From: Symbiodinium natans | Lineage: Eukaryota; Sar; Dinophyceae; Suessiales; Symbiodiniaceae | NCBI GenBank assembly: GCA_905221605.1 | Contig: CAJNDS010002242.1 | Location: 166,001 to 230,000, forward strand | Reading direction: 5' to 3' | DNA length: 64,000 nucleotides | In this document: positions 28,584 through 40,318 of the stretch, one piece after another | Layout: every line of letters begins with the position of its first letter | Numbering within the stretch: position 1 is the first letter of the stretch | Notes under the pieces: model-generated | What the model saw: only the letters and a program-made list of their open reading frames with translations | The model's database searches: none | What the model was told of the DNA's origin: nothing | Translations under genes and position numbers: made by a program

Positions 28584-29390
28584 GTTCAGGGGCTAGGTTT
28601 TACATGTGAGGAAACTTTCAATCCTAATTACACCCCAAGAAACACCCTCAAGATCCAGATCCCGAAATAAGCATCTGTGCCTAGGTTTAAGGTGTAAGGG
28701 TTACGGGTGCACGGGTAAGGGCCAGTGGCAGCCAGATCGGCGGCAGGCAACTCAGCCCACGTCCTTGGTTCGTGAAGAGCAACACATTTTGTGATGCCCG
28801 TCCTCAAGCACGACTGTCCTTAGCCTGAAATTCTTAACCACATCTTGGAACAGACTTAAGTATGATTTCTGAGAAACTTTCCGCGAAACTTTCCCCGGAC
28901 CTGAACCCTGAATACTTTCGATGCACCCAAACTGCACTCCCCTAAACCCTAAGCCCTAAACCCTGAACGCTAAACGGTCCTGAAAGGCTACTTGGAGGTT
29001 CGGGTTTTAGGGTTTAGGGTGCAGGGTTGAAGCTTTAGGGTTTATGGTTCACATCGGGGGTTATCAACAGGGTAGTTTGGGTGAGAATTGGCCACCCATG
29101 AACCTTGACCCTTGAAGACACCCGAAACCCCAAACTCTAAACTCTAAACCGCTTTTGAAAACTTGCTCGGTGGCCGGCGTTAGCCAGAATTCCTGCTTGA
29201 CTTCGCGTTGGTTGGGGCAGGACTTGTGACATTAAGAAATGCTGGGCTCCCCCCGATCTCGCTGACTCGCCCTAGACCCTAACCCTGAGCCCTAAACCCG
29301 AAGCCCTGAACCCTAAACCCTAAACCCTAACCCTAAACCCTAAACCCTAAACCCCCGGGAGGGTCAAATATTTCGAGCCCTGGCCCCAAG

Positions 29391-29456
29391 AGAAGGTTCG
29401 GGAAGAAGCGCTACGTCCTCAAGAAGCCCGACGATCCCGTGGAGAGTATCGCCAGG
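29391..29456 (+). CDS. Probable exon D0, frame ambiguous
   Basis: CCCCAAG acceptor, donor AGG|GTGGAG; frame FGKKRYVLKKPDDPVESIAR joins D1 in phase. A second frame (KVREEALRPQEARRSRGEY) is also open. Confidence 0.45.
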
Positions 29457-30187
29457 GTGGAGATGAAGGCGGCCTCTCCCCTAAACCCTAAACCCTAAAC
29501 CCCAAACCCTAAACCCTAAACCCTAAACCCAGAGTAGGCCCTCATTCCTTGCTTTTTCCGGGGTTTACGGTTTAGGGACCTTTATATGATATGTATATTC
29601 GCCAAAGTATTTTCAATGAATAGTCACTCGACTCCTTATTCGTTCTCATTTCTCAGAACCTTAGACCCTGGGTAACCCTAAACCCGAAACCCTAAACCCT
29701 AAACCCCAAACCCTAAACCCTAACCATGGTTTTGAGGTTTTAGGTTGAGGGGTTGGGGCTGTAGGGGTCATGCTCCGCACGCACCACCACGTGGGACGTC
29801 TGTTGTGGGTTTTGTTCGAAGCCCGAAACAGGGGATTTCCTTTTGGGGCATGCGGCTCAACAGTGGGAGAATGGACAGTGATCGAGAAGTGATGTAGGGT
29901 TTAGGGTTTAGGGTTTAGGGTTTAGGGTTTCATGGGCTTAGGTTCTCTGACCCTCCGAGGCGGGCTCGGAATTACCCTAAGCCCGTAAAAGACCCTAACC
30001 CCTGGCGGGTCCACAACAGACCCGCGCAAAACTGTGGCCCCACCAGCAAATCTGAGATGCAGGACTTAGGTCACAACCTTTAGTGTTGAGAAATGACGCC
30101 TTTCTGCTCCCTAGTGCGCCTAAAAGCAAGAACTTCCAACCATTTCTGCCCAGAAGGTTTAACCTTCTCGGAACGGATTAGACGATG

Positions 30188-30455
30188 TAGACCATGGACG
30201 TTATCATGCTTGGGCCATGGATGCTCTGTTCTCGTCAGAGCAGAATAGACCATGGACGTCATCATGCTTGGGCCATGGCAGCGCAGAAAACATGTAGACC
30301 ATGGACGTCATCATGCTTGGGCCACGGATGCTCTCTTCTCATCAGAACAGAGTAGACCATGGACGTCATCATGCTTGGGCCATGGATGCTCTCTTCCCAC
30401 AACGGATTAGACTATTGGCGTCATCATGGTTGGGCCATGGATGCTCTCTTCTAAC
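30188..30455. repeat. Five tandem units of about 58 bp
   Basis: Units start near 30188, 30246, 30295, 30353 and 30408, each containing ACCATGGACGTCATCATGCT then TGGGCCATGG (variants in the first, third and fifth). Unit 2 is shortened and unit 5 is diverged. Confidence 0.85.
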
Positions 30456-30852
30456 TATGGTGACGCAAACGTGTTATTTAGACCCCGGGCAGGGCAGAAG
30501 CGGATGCAAGCAAGACAGGGCTTAGTTTAGGACATGTCGAAAGTGCGAAGTAGTGCAAAAAACCCCCAAATACCAGTGTAGTCTACGGATGCCAAAAAAT
30601 TGCAGGAAAATTTTAGATAAAAATTGCGTGGATGAGGTGATGGGCGAAACCCAGGAAACATCGGTATTTACAAGGGATTCTGAGGGCAACAGAGCTAAAC
30701 TGCCGAAGAAGCGTGGGTCTGTTATGGCCCCGCCTAGCCCTGACCCCTAAACCCTAACTAATCCCTAAACCCTAAACCCCAAACCCTAAACCACTCCTAA
30801 ACCCTAAACCCTAACCCCCCTCAAAGCGGTCCTCATGACCTGTTGGGGTCAG

Positions 30853-30911
30853 GTGCAGTTGAAGCACGTGCTGCCACTGATGCGCTACACGAAGAACTTC
30901 AAGGTGTACTG
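30853..30911 (+). CDS. Exon D1 of unknown gene
   Basis: GGGTCAG acceptor; frame VQLKHVLPLMRYTKNFKVY; donor TG|GTTTGA before TTTAGGG-type repeats. Confidence 0.55.
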
Positions 30912-31324
30912 GTTTGAAGGGTTTAGGGTGTACAGGGTTTGGCGTGTAGGGTTTCGGGTTAAGGGTAGGGTTGAGGTGTTAAGGGGTTTAGGGTTTAGGG
31001 TTTAGGGCGTTAAGGGGTTTAGGGTTTAAGGGTGTAGGGTTCAGGGGTTTTAGGGTCCAGGGTTTCGGGGTCTAGGGTTTTGAGGGCTTAGGGGTTTCAA
31101 GGGCTTCGGGGCTTCAACAGTTTAAGGGTTTAGGGGCTCAGGTTTTAAGTCTTAGGGGCTTTCTGCTGTGGGGGTTCTGTGTTCAGGTCTTGGGGTTTCA
31201 GGGTTCAGGAGCTTAGGGTTTAGGGCTAGGGTTTAGTGGTTTAGGTGTAGGCCTGCTCCAGTCCTTGTTAAACCCTAAACCCTGAACTCGTTGATCCACA
31301 AGCCTTCTTGGGCTTTCTGAGTCC

Positions 31325-31396
31325 CCTAAACCCTAAACCCTAAACCCTAAACCCTAAACCCTAAACCCTAAACCCTAAACCCTAAACCCTAAACCC
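31325..31396. repeat. CCCTAAA array
   Basis: About 10 units. Confidence 0.95.
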
Positions 31397-31497
31397 CATG
31401 GTTTGAAGGCTTAGGGCCTACAAGGGTGTTATGCAGTGCTTGGGGGTATGGTGTACCCGGGTTTCCGGGATGTAGGGACCTCAGCCCTGAACCCGCA

Positions 31498-31592
31498 AGC
31501 CCTAAACCCTAAACCCTAAACCCTAAACCCTAAACCCTAAACCCTAAACCCTAAACCCTAAACCCTAAACCCTAAACCCTAAACCCTAAACC
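31498..31592. repeat. CCCTAAA array
   Basis: About 13 units. Confidence 0.95.
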
Positions 31593-31927
31593 CCAGACCC
31601 TGAACCCCTAAGCCCTAAAGCCTTAACCTGAAGCCCCAAACCTGATGCCCTCTCCTTGCGACGATCGTCGTGGGTGAGTGCCTATGGAAATGGGAGGCAA
31701 GCTGCTGACCTACTAGGATGCATGACGCCTTGCGTCTGTGTGGGAAGGGTGAGGGATGGGATGTCGAGCGGGAGCTGCACACCCCTGGCGGGGAGAGACT
31801 CAGAGACACGACAAAAGAATGGAGAATACCGGTCACCGTGGCGAAGCTTGATGTGCTTGAAGCATTCGAATTCCTAAACCCTAAGCCCTAAACCCTAAAC
31901 CCCTAAACCCCGCCTAATGAAAAGCAG

Positions 31928-31979
31928 CTTCGCGACCGAGCTCAACTACTTGCTGAACCAACTCAGGGAGAACAAACTG
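31928..31979 (+). CDS. Exon D2 of unknown gene
   Basis: AAGCAG acceptor; first C completes TG from D1; frame FATELNYLLNQLRENKL; donor GTGGGC. Confidence 0.55.
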
Positions 31980-32365
31980 GTGGGCACGGTTTGGGGGGGG
32001 CATTCCAGTGGAGTGTGGAGGCGAATCATGGCATCAAGCAAAGATGAACCGGCCGAATTATGTGGGGGTTTAGGGTGCAGGGTTTAGGATATCGACGTTT
32101 GGAGTTTCAGGTATAGTAGCCTAGGGTCTTGCGGAGCTTGGGAGGTTTTGGGCTTATTTATATGTTTTTCGGCTTTGGGATGCTGGTTCTGAGGGTTGGG
32201 GTTTGGGCTTAGGGGGCTTGGGGGTCTAGGGTCCAATGTTCAGGCTTGGAGCTGTTAGCAAAGCAAGTGACCCTAAATACATCCTAGACCACTCCGCATA
32301 AACCTTTACCCCTAAACAAACCCTTAAAACCTACCTTGCAGCGGACCAGGGTGGTCCTTCCTGCA

Positions 32366-32473
32366 GGACCAAATGAAGCCTAAATTTGGGGCCATATATC
32401 ATATACCAGTTACTACTGTAATTACGAGGCAGGTAAATGAACCATAAACCCTTTTAGGGTTCATTTCGTCCCC
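32366..32473. mobile_element. MITE family 6, copy 1
   Basis: Ends GGACCAAATGAAGCC / GGGTTCATTTCGTCCCC. A right-end fragment recurs at 51061-51084. Confidence 0.65.
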
Positions 32474-32495
32474 AAGGTTGTTTCCCCCCCTTTAA

Positions 32496-32597
32496 CTTAC
32501 TGGCCCAAAACCCAACTTTTCAACTTTTGGGCTTCTTATAATGTAGAAGATATCTGAAAGCTTCAACTTTTATTTCCTTGGGCTTTGGGCCAGTAAG
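32496..32597. mobile_element. MITE family 5, copy 2
   Basis: Perfect 14-bp ends CTTACTGGCCCAAA / TTTGGGCCAGTAAG, strong interior match to copy 1. Confidence 0.87.
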
Positions 32598-32751
32598 TCA
32601 AAGCCCCAGGCCCCTCAACCTTCTCTGTTGGGGTCTCTGCTCCGACCTGTCGAACTGCGATTGGGGGTGTTGGGTTTAGGGTTTAGGGTTTAGGGTTGAA
32701 GGTTGAGGGTTCAGGGTTGAGGGTTTAGGGTTTAGGGTTTAGGGCTGAGAG

Positions 32752-32804
32752 TTTCCGGGAATGATGGCAATGAAGCTCGACATCTGCGGCTGGCCTAAAC
32801 GCAG
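32752..32804 (+). CDS. Exon D3 of unknown gene
   Basis: Acceptor TGAGAG; frame FPGMMAMKLDICGWPKR; donor AG|GTTCTG. In phase after D2. Confidence 0.55.
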
Positions 32805-33185
32805 GTTCTGTGTTGGGTCTTTGTTCTAGTCGCTTCCGTGTGGCTGCAGCAAACTGGCCCAAGACACCCCTAAGATCCCTACCCCCTGAAACCCTAGGAC
32901 CTGAACCCTAAACCTGAAACCTTAAACCCAAAACTCCTAAACCCTAAGCCCTAAACCCTCGAAAACCGGCCATGACATCGCGAGGTCTGTGTACCCATCA
33001 ACAGCCTGGAGCTGCCACTGAGGCAAGCGCCACATGCTTCATCCCCCTTCTCCAGAGGGTTTCGCGTTTCTAGGGTTTAGAGTTGAGGGTTTGGGGTTTA
33101 GGGTTTAGGGTTTAGGGTTTGCGGCACACTTCCCCCCCAAAGCGCAAAATCCCCAGAAGATCTGGTTCTAGCCTACACCTCTAAG

Positions 33186-33304
33186 CTTGGTAGCCCAATG
33201 GTACCCTTTACCCTTTTTTGTTGTTTATGGTTTCCCTTATAAAATTAGCCAACCCAAAAAGGGGGGGGGGGCCCTTATTATAAGATGGTTACTTGGCTAT
33301 CAAG
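33186..33304. mobile_element. MITE family 1, copy 2
   Basis: 119 bp with terminal inverted repeats CTTGGTAGCC / GGCTATCAAG (one mismatch) and a perfect 4-bp target duplication TAAG at 33182-33185 and 33305-33308. Interior closely related to the element in the second UBL-RCC1 gene. It has an internal run of 11 G. Confidence 0.85.
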
Positions 33305-33328
33305 TAAGGGACTTCATGTTATGTTGAG

Positions 33329-33382
33329 GGTTTAGGGTTTAGGGTTTAGGGTTTAGGGTTTAGGGTTTAGGGTTTAGGGTTT
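33329..33382. repeat. TTTAGGG array
   Basis: About 8 units, 20 bases after a family 1 MITE. Confidence 0.95.
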
Positions 33383-34366
33383 ATCAGGGGAGTGTAGTCC
33401 CTCCACCACCCAACATGAACATGATCCTTCGATCAGGGTGCTATCAACTTACTTAGCCAACGGTTGAACAGTATTTTTTTGGGTTTCCTTATGTAGTAGG
33501 AGTAAGAAAGTTTAACATTTTCCCTTTGTTGTTGGAGAAGTAAGTTAATGTGGCTAAGCCACGCAGAATGGAATCTAGAAGGTTCGGTGGGAAGTGTCAC
33601 GAACTCGTCGTTCGTTCCGAGAAAAGTGCAATAGAGAAGACGCAATGAAACCCGACGCTGTAAGACCCAAGTCGTGTTTATCCCTTGTGGCCCCTATTCT
33701 CTGTGGTGCTTTTGTGTAGCTTTAGATCCTTAGCCTTTTTTGGGTTATTGGGTTTCTTAATAAAGCAGCTAAAACATTGAATTTATAGCTACCCTCCTAA
33801 GTGCAGCCAAGTATTGGTGTGCGAGGGTGCGAACCCAACCAGAAACACCAACATCTCGAAACCTTGGACTTCCTTCTACCACGAGTTCGCCCCCAAGCTG
33901 TCAAACGCGAGCTCTCCGAACTCAATTCGTCAGCTTTAAGATTCGCCCGTTCGCGCACCCAGCAGCACAGCTTCATATTCGGTCGGTTCCGGAAGTTTCT
34001 ATAGGGAATGTAGGGGGTAAATAAAGGTTCCCCACTTAAGGGCCCATTTTCACGGGACCATGTAGCTACCTTCAGCAATTTCGATCGCTGGCCGCTGGGC
34101 CTGACCGTTGCACTTTTGATCGGGGCGCTTGTCTGCGCTGTTGGAACCTAGCATGCATGCAGTGATCAGTGTTTAGGTCCTGAACCTTAAACCCTCAACC
34201 CTAAACCCTAAACTTTGTAGGTAACGAAACCCTAAACCCTGAACCCTAAACCCCAAACCCCGAACCCTGAACCTTTCTCTGGGTGTGTTGGGGCTTAGGG
34301 TTTAGGGTTTAGTAGGGCTTAGGGTCTAGGATTCAGGGTTCAAGGTTAGGGGGGGTTTCTTGCCAG

Positions 34367-34409
34367 GTCGAACTTGGCGATTATCCTGAAGGAGTCTGGC
34401 AATGGCGAG
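34367..34409 (+). CDS. Exon D4 of unknown gene
   Basis: CTTGCCAG acceptor; first G completes AG from D3; frame SNLAIILKESGNGE; donor GTGGAG. Confidence 0.58.
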
Positions 34410-34480
34410 GTGGAGAGGGGGGGGGGGGGTGGGGCTTGAGGGCCGCTTCAGGTAGCCCGGTGCATCACAAGGAAGGCATC

Positions 34481-34597
34481 TATAGGGTTTAGGGTTTAGG
34501 GTTTTAGGGTTTTAGGGTTTTAGGGTTTTAGGGTTTTAGGGTTTTAGGGTTTTAGGGTTTTAGGGTTTTAGGGTTTTAGGGTTTAGGGTTTAGGGTT
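34481..34597. repeat. TTTTAGGG (octamer) array
   Basis: About eleven uniform octamers bracketed by TTTAGGG heptamers. Confidence 0.93.
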
Positions 34598-34785
34598 ATT
34601 ATGAAGTAAGGCCGATTGCGTCATTCAGGGGTGATCTGAGATCTCGTGGCTAGGAAGCCCGTCAAAAGCTCAAGGGGGAGCTTGAGGGCAGGGCATATAG
34701 CGGGTCTTTGAACCTGGCTTTTGAAACCCAAAGCTTGACACCCCAAACCCTACAAACCCTAGACCCAAACCTTATACCTTCACTG

Positions 34786-34943
34786 TAGGTTGATGGTCCA
34801 AAAACTAGAGGGGGTATAGACAAGGGACGAAACCTACGAAGCTTTAAACCGTTTAGTATCTGCCCCAGATGGTGGTTTCCGAAAGTAGGGTTACCTTACC
34901 GGGGTCCTTTCTATAGTGGGGCATCCTACTATTTGGGGGTCTA
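34786..34943. mobile_element. Dispersed repeat family 11, copy 1
   Basis: About 158 bp, directly repeated at 35232-35408. Shared landmarks: GGTTGA.GGTCCAAAA, CTGCCCCAGATG, and CCTACTATTTGGGGGTCTA at the end. Confidence 0.7.
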
Positions 34944-35231
34944 AGCCCTGAACCTCAAACCCGAAACCCCAAACCCTAAACCCTAAACAGCAATTAGGTG
35001 CTTAGAGCCCCCCTCCCCCCCGCAAGCAGCTCTACAACAATCAACAAATTCGCAGCTTAAACTTTAACCCTATAAGCCCGCAGCCCATAGCAAATGCTAC
35101 TTTGAGGGGGTTTGGGGTTCATAGGGTTTAAGGCTAGGGTTTCGTGTTGCAAGAGCTAAAGTATGTAGGGTTTTGTGGGGTCATGAAGGCTTAGGACTGT
35201 AGGGTTTCCGGTGTAGGGTTCGTTTAGTACG

Positions 35232-35408
35232 TGGTGGCCTTAGGTTGAGGGTCCAAAAGCTAGAGGGGGGGTAGACGAGGAACGAAACCTGCGAAACCTC
35301 AAAGCCTTAAAATGTCTAGTAACTGCCCCAGATGTTTTTTTCCAGAGATTAGGGGTACCTTACTGGGCTCCTTGGTATAAGGGCAATCCTACTATTTGGG
35401 GGTCTAAG
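35232..35408. mobile_element. Dispersed repeat family 11, copy 2
   Basis: Direct repeat of 34786-34943 with more substitutions and longer poly-T. Related right halves at about 38807-38900 and, inverted, 41413-41510. Confidence 0.7.
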
Positions 35409-35554
35409 CCCTAAACCTTAAACCCTAAACAGCCTATTTTAGTAGCTTGCCCCCCCCCCCCCCCCCCCCCATGGCCTAAGCCCTAAACCCTAAACCCTGA
35501 GCCGTAAACCCTAAACTTTCCTAAACCCTAAACCCTAAACCCTGTGCCCGCCAG

Positions 35555-35606
35555 CAATTCAACTACACCGTGGATCGCACCACCACGCTGATCAGTGCGC
35601 GGGGCG
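35555..35606 (+). CDS. Exon D5 of unknown gene
   Basis: CCCGCCAG acceptor; frame QFNYTVDRTTTLISARG in phase after D4; donor GTTGTT, then TTTAGGG array. Confidence 0.58.
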
Positions 35607-37145
35607 GTTGTTTAGGTTCTTAAGGCTTGGGATCCTAGTGTTTAGGGTTTAGGGTTTAGGGTTTAGGGTTTAGGGTTTAGGGTTTATAAGGGTTAGGGCT
35701 TAGGGTTTAGGGTTTAGGGTGAACCCAAAACCAACAAGGACTCTAGATTCTAAGGAGTGTTTCCCAAACGAAACACCCCTTAACTTTAAAAGTCCTTCCA
35801 CCTCAGGACGCAAGCTGGCGTAGTCGGGCAGAGCAGACCGTCTTGGTGCACGGGTTCGGGTCTTGAGAACACAATACTTGAACCCGACATCCGAAACCCT
35901 ACACCTTACTCATCCCAAGCTGAAGTGAACCATATTTAGGTGCGTGGGCCCTGAGGGGTTCTGCTGTGTTTATTAGACATCGTAGAGTAGCGTTTAGGGT
36001 TTAGGGTTTAGAGTTCAGAGTTTAGGGTTTAGGGTTTCTTTTGTACAAGTACTGCCTGGCGCATCAGGCGCCTCTGTTTGCCGGGCCTAGGGGCGTTTCG
36101 GGTTTCGGGTTTGGGTTTAGGTTTAGGGAGTCAGCGCGCTAAGGCACGGAACTCTTCAGGCTCATCAAAACCCCTAAACTCCTAAAAGCCCTATGCCCCC
36201 AAAACCCCCAACAAAAAAACATCAATCGCAAAAGCAAAGAACCATAAACAATAACAAAGTAAAGTTTGTGAATCAAAGCGAAAGAAAAACTGAAAACCTT
36301 GCGAGGTATCGCCCTGCTGGCCTCGAAGCCGGAGGGGAAAGTCTGTGCAGTGATCTTCTTGTGCATCCAGCTCGTCTGGGCCTTGTTGTTTTCAGGGTCT
36401 TAGGGGTCTTAGGGGTCTTAGGGTTTGGGATTTAGGGTTTGGGGTTTAGAGATTGGGGTTAGGGTTTGGGGTTTTGGGTTTGGGGTGTAGGGCAGGCTTA
36501 CTGGTTCTTAGTGGGGGATGAGGGTATTCGGTTCACCTCCCACTGTGCTTTGAGGTATTACACAGGGACGGGTTCCCGAAAAGATTCTGCCGGGTTGAAA
36601 GCTCTCGGCTCTCTAGGATACACGGGCTGTAGGGTTTAGGAATTCGGGGTTGAGGGTTTAGGGTTTAGGGTAGCCCTAATCCCCAAGCCCTAAACCCTAA
36701 ACCCTGAACCCTATAGGAAGAGCCTACGTTTACTCCAATCCAGGGCTGGGATCTCGGGTAGCCTCCCGAACGCACCGGCCTCAGTGTCTTGGGGTTTGGG
36801 GCGTAGGGTTTGGGGTTTAGGGTTTAGGGTCAGGGTTTTAGGTAAACTTCTTGTTTAGGATTTGGGACGTAGACTTTCTGGACTTTAGGGCGGATTTGTT
36901 AGGGCCTTTCAGGGTATACGCGTACCTTTCCAACTTTCAACCCCAGACCTGAAAGCCAAGGCTTCCAGGGGTGTATCCTAAACCCGAAGGTTAAGGTCGT
37001 AGCCCTAAACCCTGAACCCTAAATCCAAACCCTGAACAGCTAGAATTCGAACTTTCCCACCAGAGCCTTCAGATATGGGCACCAAGATGAGTCCCAAACA
37101 CTGGGGTTAGATTTTTACGTTTTCAGGGTCTCAGGTTTAGGGTTA

Positions 37146-37228
37146 GGATGTTCTCCCTTATACTAACAGTCCTTCATAGGGATTATAATAGGGGGATTAA
37201 GGACCGCTAGCATAAGGGGAAACCTCCC
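37146..37228. mobile_element. MITE family 2, copy 3
   Basis: Ends GGATGTTCTCCCTTATACTA and TAGCATAAGGGGAAACCTCC; shorter interior. Confidence 0.75.
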
Positions 37229-37561
37229 CAGTTTAGGGTTTAGCGCTTGGGACCCGGATCCCTTGGTTCGGTCCAAGAAATGTTCAGCATACGTACCCCT
37301 AGGGCATGCCCCTTAAAAGAAATTATGGGGTATGGTAAAATCCTCCCTTAGACTCCCTTTATCTTCTCCTTTCATAAATGTTTCTTGGAGTCAGAAAAGG
37401 TCTCTTTCTTCAATCGCCTCTACACGAACTGGAAGACGAGCCAAGCGGTACCTTTCTCGGATCAAGCTTTTGAGGGCTCGAGGGCCCCCGGGGTTGAAGG
37501 CTTCAGGCCCTAAACCCTGAACCCCAAACCCTAAACCCTAGACTCTACCAGCCCTAAACCC

Positions 37562-37646
37562 TAAGCCCCAAACCCTAAACCCTAAACCCTAAACCCTAAA
37601 CCCTAAACCCTAAACCCTAAACCCTAAACCCTAAACCCTAAACTCT
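37562..37646. repeat. CCCTAAA array
   Basis: About 12 units. Confidence 0.95.
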
Positions 37647-37814
37647 ACAAGCCCTCAACCCTACAACCGAGGTTCCATGGTTCGCCCCCCTGTGTTCTGA
37701 CCCCAGAACCCTGAAGCCCAATCCCTAAACCCTACACCCTAAACCCTAAAGACCGTGGCTCATCGCGGAACAAGTACGGGCCTGACAGAGAAGGCGGTGG
37801 ATACCCCGCTACGT

Positions 37815-37915
37815 GGAGGTTTATGGTTCCTATGGTTAGAAGTACGGGTACTTAAGGGGCTTACAGGTGGGTTATAAGTACAGCTGTACTTGGCTAATGG
37901 GTACCATGAACCTCC
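37815..37915. mobile_element. MITE family 4, second copy
   Basis: Left GGAGGTTTATGGTTCC, right GGTACCATGAACCTCC. Confidence 0.75.
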
Positions 37916-38519
37916 AAGTAGGCCCTTGGGGCATTTCGTGTTTGCACTTGTTGGGTTGATGAGGATTTGACCTAGGAATATTGTTTGAGAGGGATTTAAG
38001 GGCCATCCTTGCCCTCAGGGTTTGGGGTTTAGGATTTAGGGTTTAGGGATTAGGGTGTAGGGTTTAGGGTTTAGGGTACAAGGCGTATTGCCGCCAAAGG
38101 TATTCTGAGGGCCCAAGCATCTTGTTCTACACTGGTCCTTTTTACAAGGATGTGCCATTGGAAGTGGAGTCTCTTCAAAGGGAAACCTTGCCAGAGGAGG
38201 GAAGCTACCTTATGTGTTTTTCTTTTGGTTTAGGGTTTGGGCTATAGGGTTTCGGGCATTTTGTACCACTTGCAGCCTCAGGAGGATGGTTTAGGGGGTT
38301 TACGTTCTAGGTTTTTTTGTTGAGAGGTTTGTTGGGCCCCTATGAAACCTTAAACAGTAAAGCCCTACCCCGGAAATCCGAAGGAGCAGAAGGAGAAGAA
38401 GGAGAATGAGGGAGAAGGCACTCATGGCTAGGGTGGGTTTAGGGTTTAGGGTGATAGCCGGTGGGTGAAGACGGTTCGGACGCGACGGAGCTTTTGGATG
38501 TGCAGCCCCCGTTTTGGGG

Positions 38520-38600
38520 CACCCTAAACCCTAAACCCTAAACCCTAAACCCTAAACCCTAAACCCTAAACCCTAAACCCTAAACCCTAAACCCTAAACC
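38520..38600. repeat. CCCTAAA array
   Basis: About 11 units. Confidence 0.95.
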
Positions 38601-39040
38601 CGATTGGCTGATATTATACTAGAACAAGGGGAGCTATAGGGTACCCAACTGAGGATGATGGGGGTTATATGCCTCCCGGTAGGGTTTCTAGGGCTTGTGT
38701 CAGAAGATCTCGCGTTGTTTCGGGCTTCAAGTATCGGGTCGCGCGCTTGAAAACTCATGGGTCGCGGCTCGTGGGCTGGCAGAGGGAGGAGTATGTGGGG
38801 GGTTTCCGAAATTCGGGGTACCTTCTTGGGGTCATAATCAGAAGAGAATCCTACTATTTGGGTCCTTGTTATGAGAGAAGCCTACTATTTGGGGGGTCTA
38901 GTGTAGGGGTGCCCTATTCTCGTTAACCCCCCATATCGTACGGCGAAGATGGTCCTCCATACTTGTTCGGGTCTACGATGGAGTAGGAATAAATGCCAAA
39001 GGGCTCTAGATTCTAGATGAACCAGAACATGGCATAGACA

Positions 39041-39096
39041 TAGCCCTAAACCCTAAACCCTAAACCCTAAACCCTAAACCCTAAACCCTAAACCCT
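39041..39096. repeat. CCCTAAA array
   Basis: About 7 units, upstream of the exon at 39108. Confidence 0.95.
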
Positions 39097-39107
39097 TATA
39101 ATTTTAG

Positions 39108-39148
39108 TCGCTTTATAGGCACTTTGAGAGCCATGTTCGCAACGCGGG
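39108..39148 (+). CDS. Probable 41-nt exon between opposed arrays
   Basis: CCCTAAA array upstream, ATTTTAG acceptor, frame SLYRHFESHVRNA, GGTAGA donor region, TTTAGGG array downstream. Confidence 0.45.
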
Positions 39149-39215
39149 GTAGATCATCCCAATTGCGGTCTTTTTCCCTCAAGCCTTTCAACCTAAGCCC
39201 CAACCCGAGACCCGG

Positions 39216-39309
39216 GGTTTAGGGTTTAGGGTTTAGGGTTTAGGGTTTAGGGTTTAGGGTTTAGGGTTTAGGGTTTAGGGTTTAGGGTTTAGGGTTTAGG
39301 GTTTAGGGT
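39216..39309. repeat. TTTAGGG array
   Basis: About 13 units, downstream of the exon at 39108. Confidence 0.95.
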
Positions 39310-40193
39310 CCAAGGCGTACCGAGCCAAGCTTGCGCGCAGAAACTCTTTGGGTTTTACTGCTTCGGATCCCCGCCCATACAAAGATTAGGCTTTTGAGAG
39401 TTTAGGGCTTCTAGGGCTTAGAGGGTTTTTGGGGCTTCTAGGGCTCATAGGGCTTCTAGGTCTCATAGGGAATTATAGGGCTTAGGGTTTAGAATATAAG
39501 GGTGTAGGTTTTCCTAGTCCTCCTCGAACCCAGACAACAGACGAGCCTTCTACCGTCTGGCATCAGTTTGCTAAGTGTCCCTACAAGCGTCCATGTGCCC
39601 AAATGGTAGATACTTGGGCCCTAACCCTACACCCCGAACCCTATACACCCTAAACCCTGAACCCTAAACCCTAAACCCTAACTCGCCAGGCGATGAGAAG
39701 AAGCCCTTGCTGGACAAGCCAACGAACGCAGAGGCCCCTTGTGGCCTACTGCGGGTCCTGACTCCTCAGTCCCACACCCTAAATTAGGGCTCTGGAGTGT
39801 CTAGGGTTAAGGGTTTAGAACCGCAGCCCCGGAACTGCAGCTGAACTTCATACACCCTGAACCCCTTCGGAGTTGGGGGCTCGTGGTTTAGAAGTAATTG
39901 GGTGATCCTGGAGAGAGAAGAATCTTCAAGAGATGAGCACGAACCGCCCAGTTTCCCCAGTTCCCCCCCTAAACCCGAAACCGAAAACCCCAAACCTCAA
40001 ACCCTAAACCCTACACCCTACGCCCTAAACCCTAAACCCCTTTCAGTCTTAGTGGCCAAGGGTTTAACATTCCCAGCAGGGTTTCAGGTTCAGGGCGAGT
40101 GTGCTGAGCCTTTCCGCAATATCCACAGTGCCGAGGCACAAGGACAAGAGAGTCCTTGAAGCTTAGGGTTTAGGGTTTAGGGTTCCTCTCGAG

Positions 40194-40318
40194 ATGCAAC
40201 TCCACAGCCTCAAGAAGGACGTCAGCAGCCACAAGCGGCCATGTGATGAGACCTTGGAGAGGGATCTGTCCACCGCGTGGGTGTTTGTCCAGTGCAGCTG
40301 CCGGGGGCGAGATGTCCT
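40194..40318 (+). CDS. Probable exon
   Basis: Acceptor CTCGAG; frame MQLHSLKKDVSSHKRPCDET continuing through a Cys-rich end. Array orientation around it is opposite to the usual, and the reverse strand is also open, so strand is uncertain. Confidence 0.4.

Larger units (their letters stand above)
35607..39107. other. Repeat-rich stretch with weak exon signals
   Basis: Arrays at 35638-35690, 36000, 36390-36490, 37562, 38520, 39041; MITEs of families 2 and 4. Between them only short ambiguous open stretches. Confidence 0.5.

Noticed and set aside
30188-30455. CRISPR-like array
   Set aside because: Units are contiguous tandem copies without unique spacers or cas genes, in a eukaryotic context.
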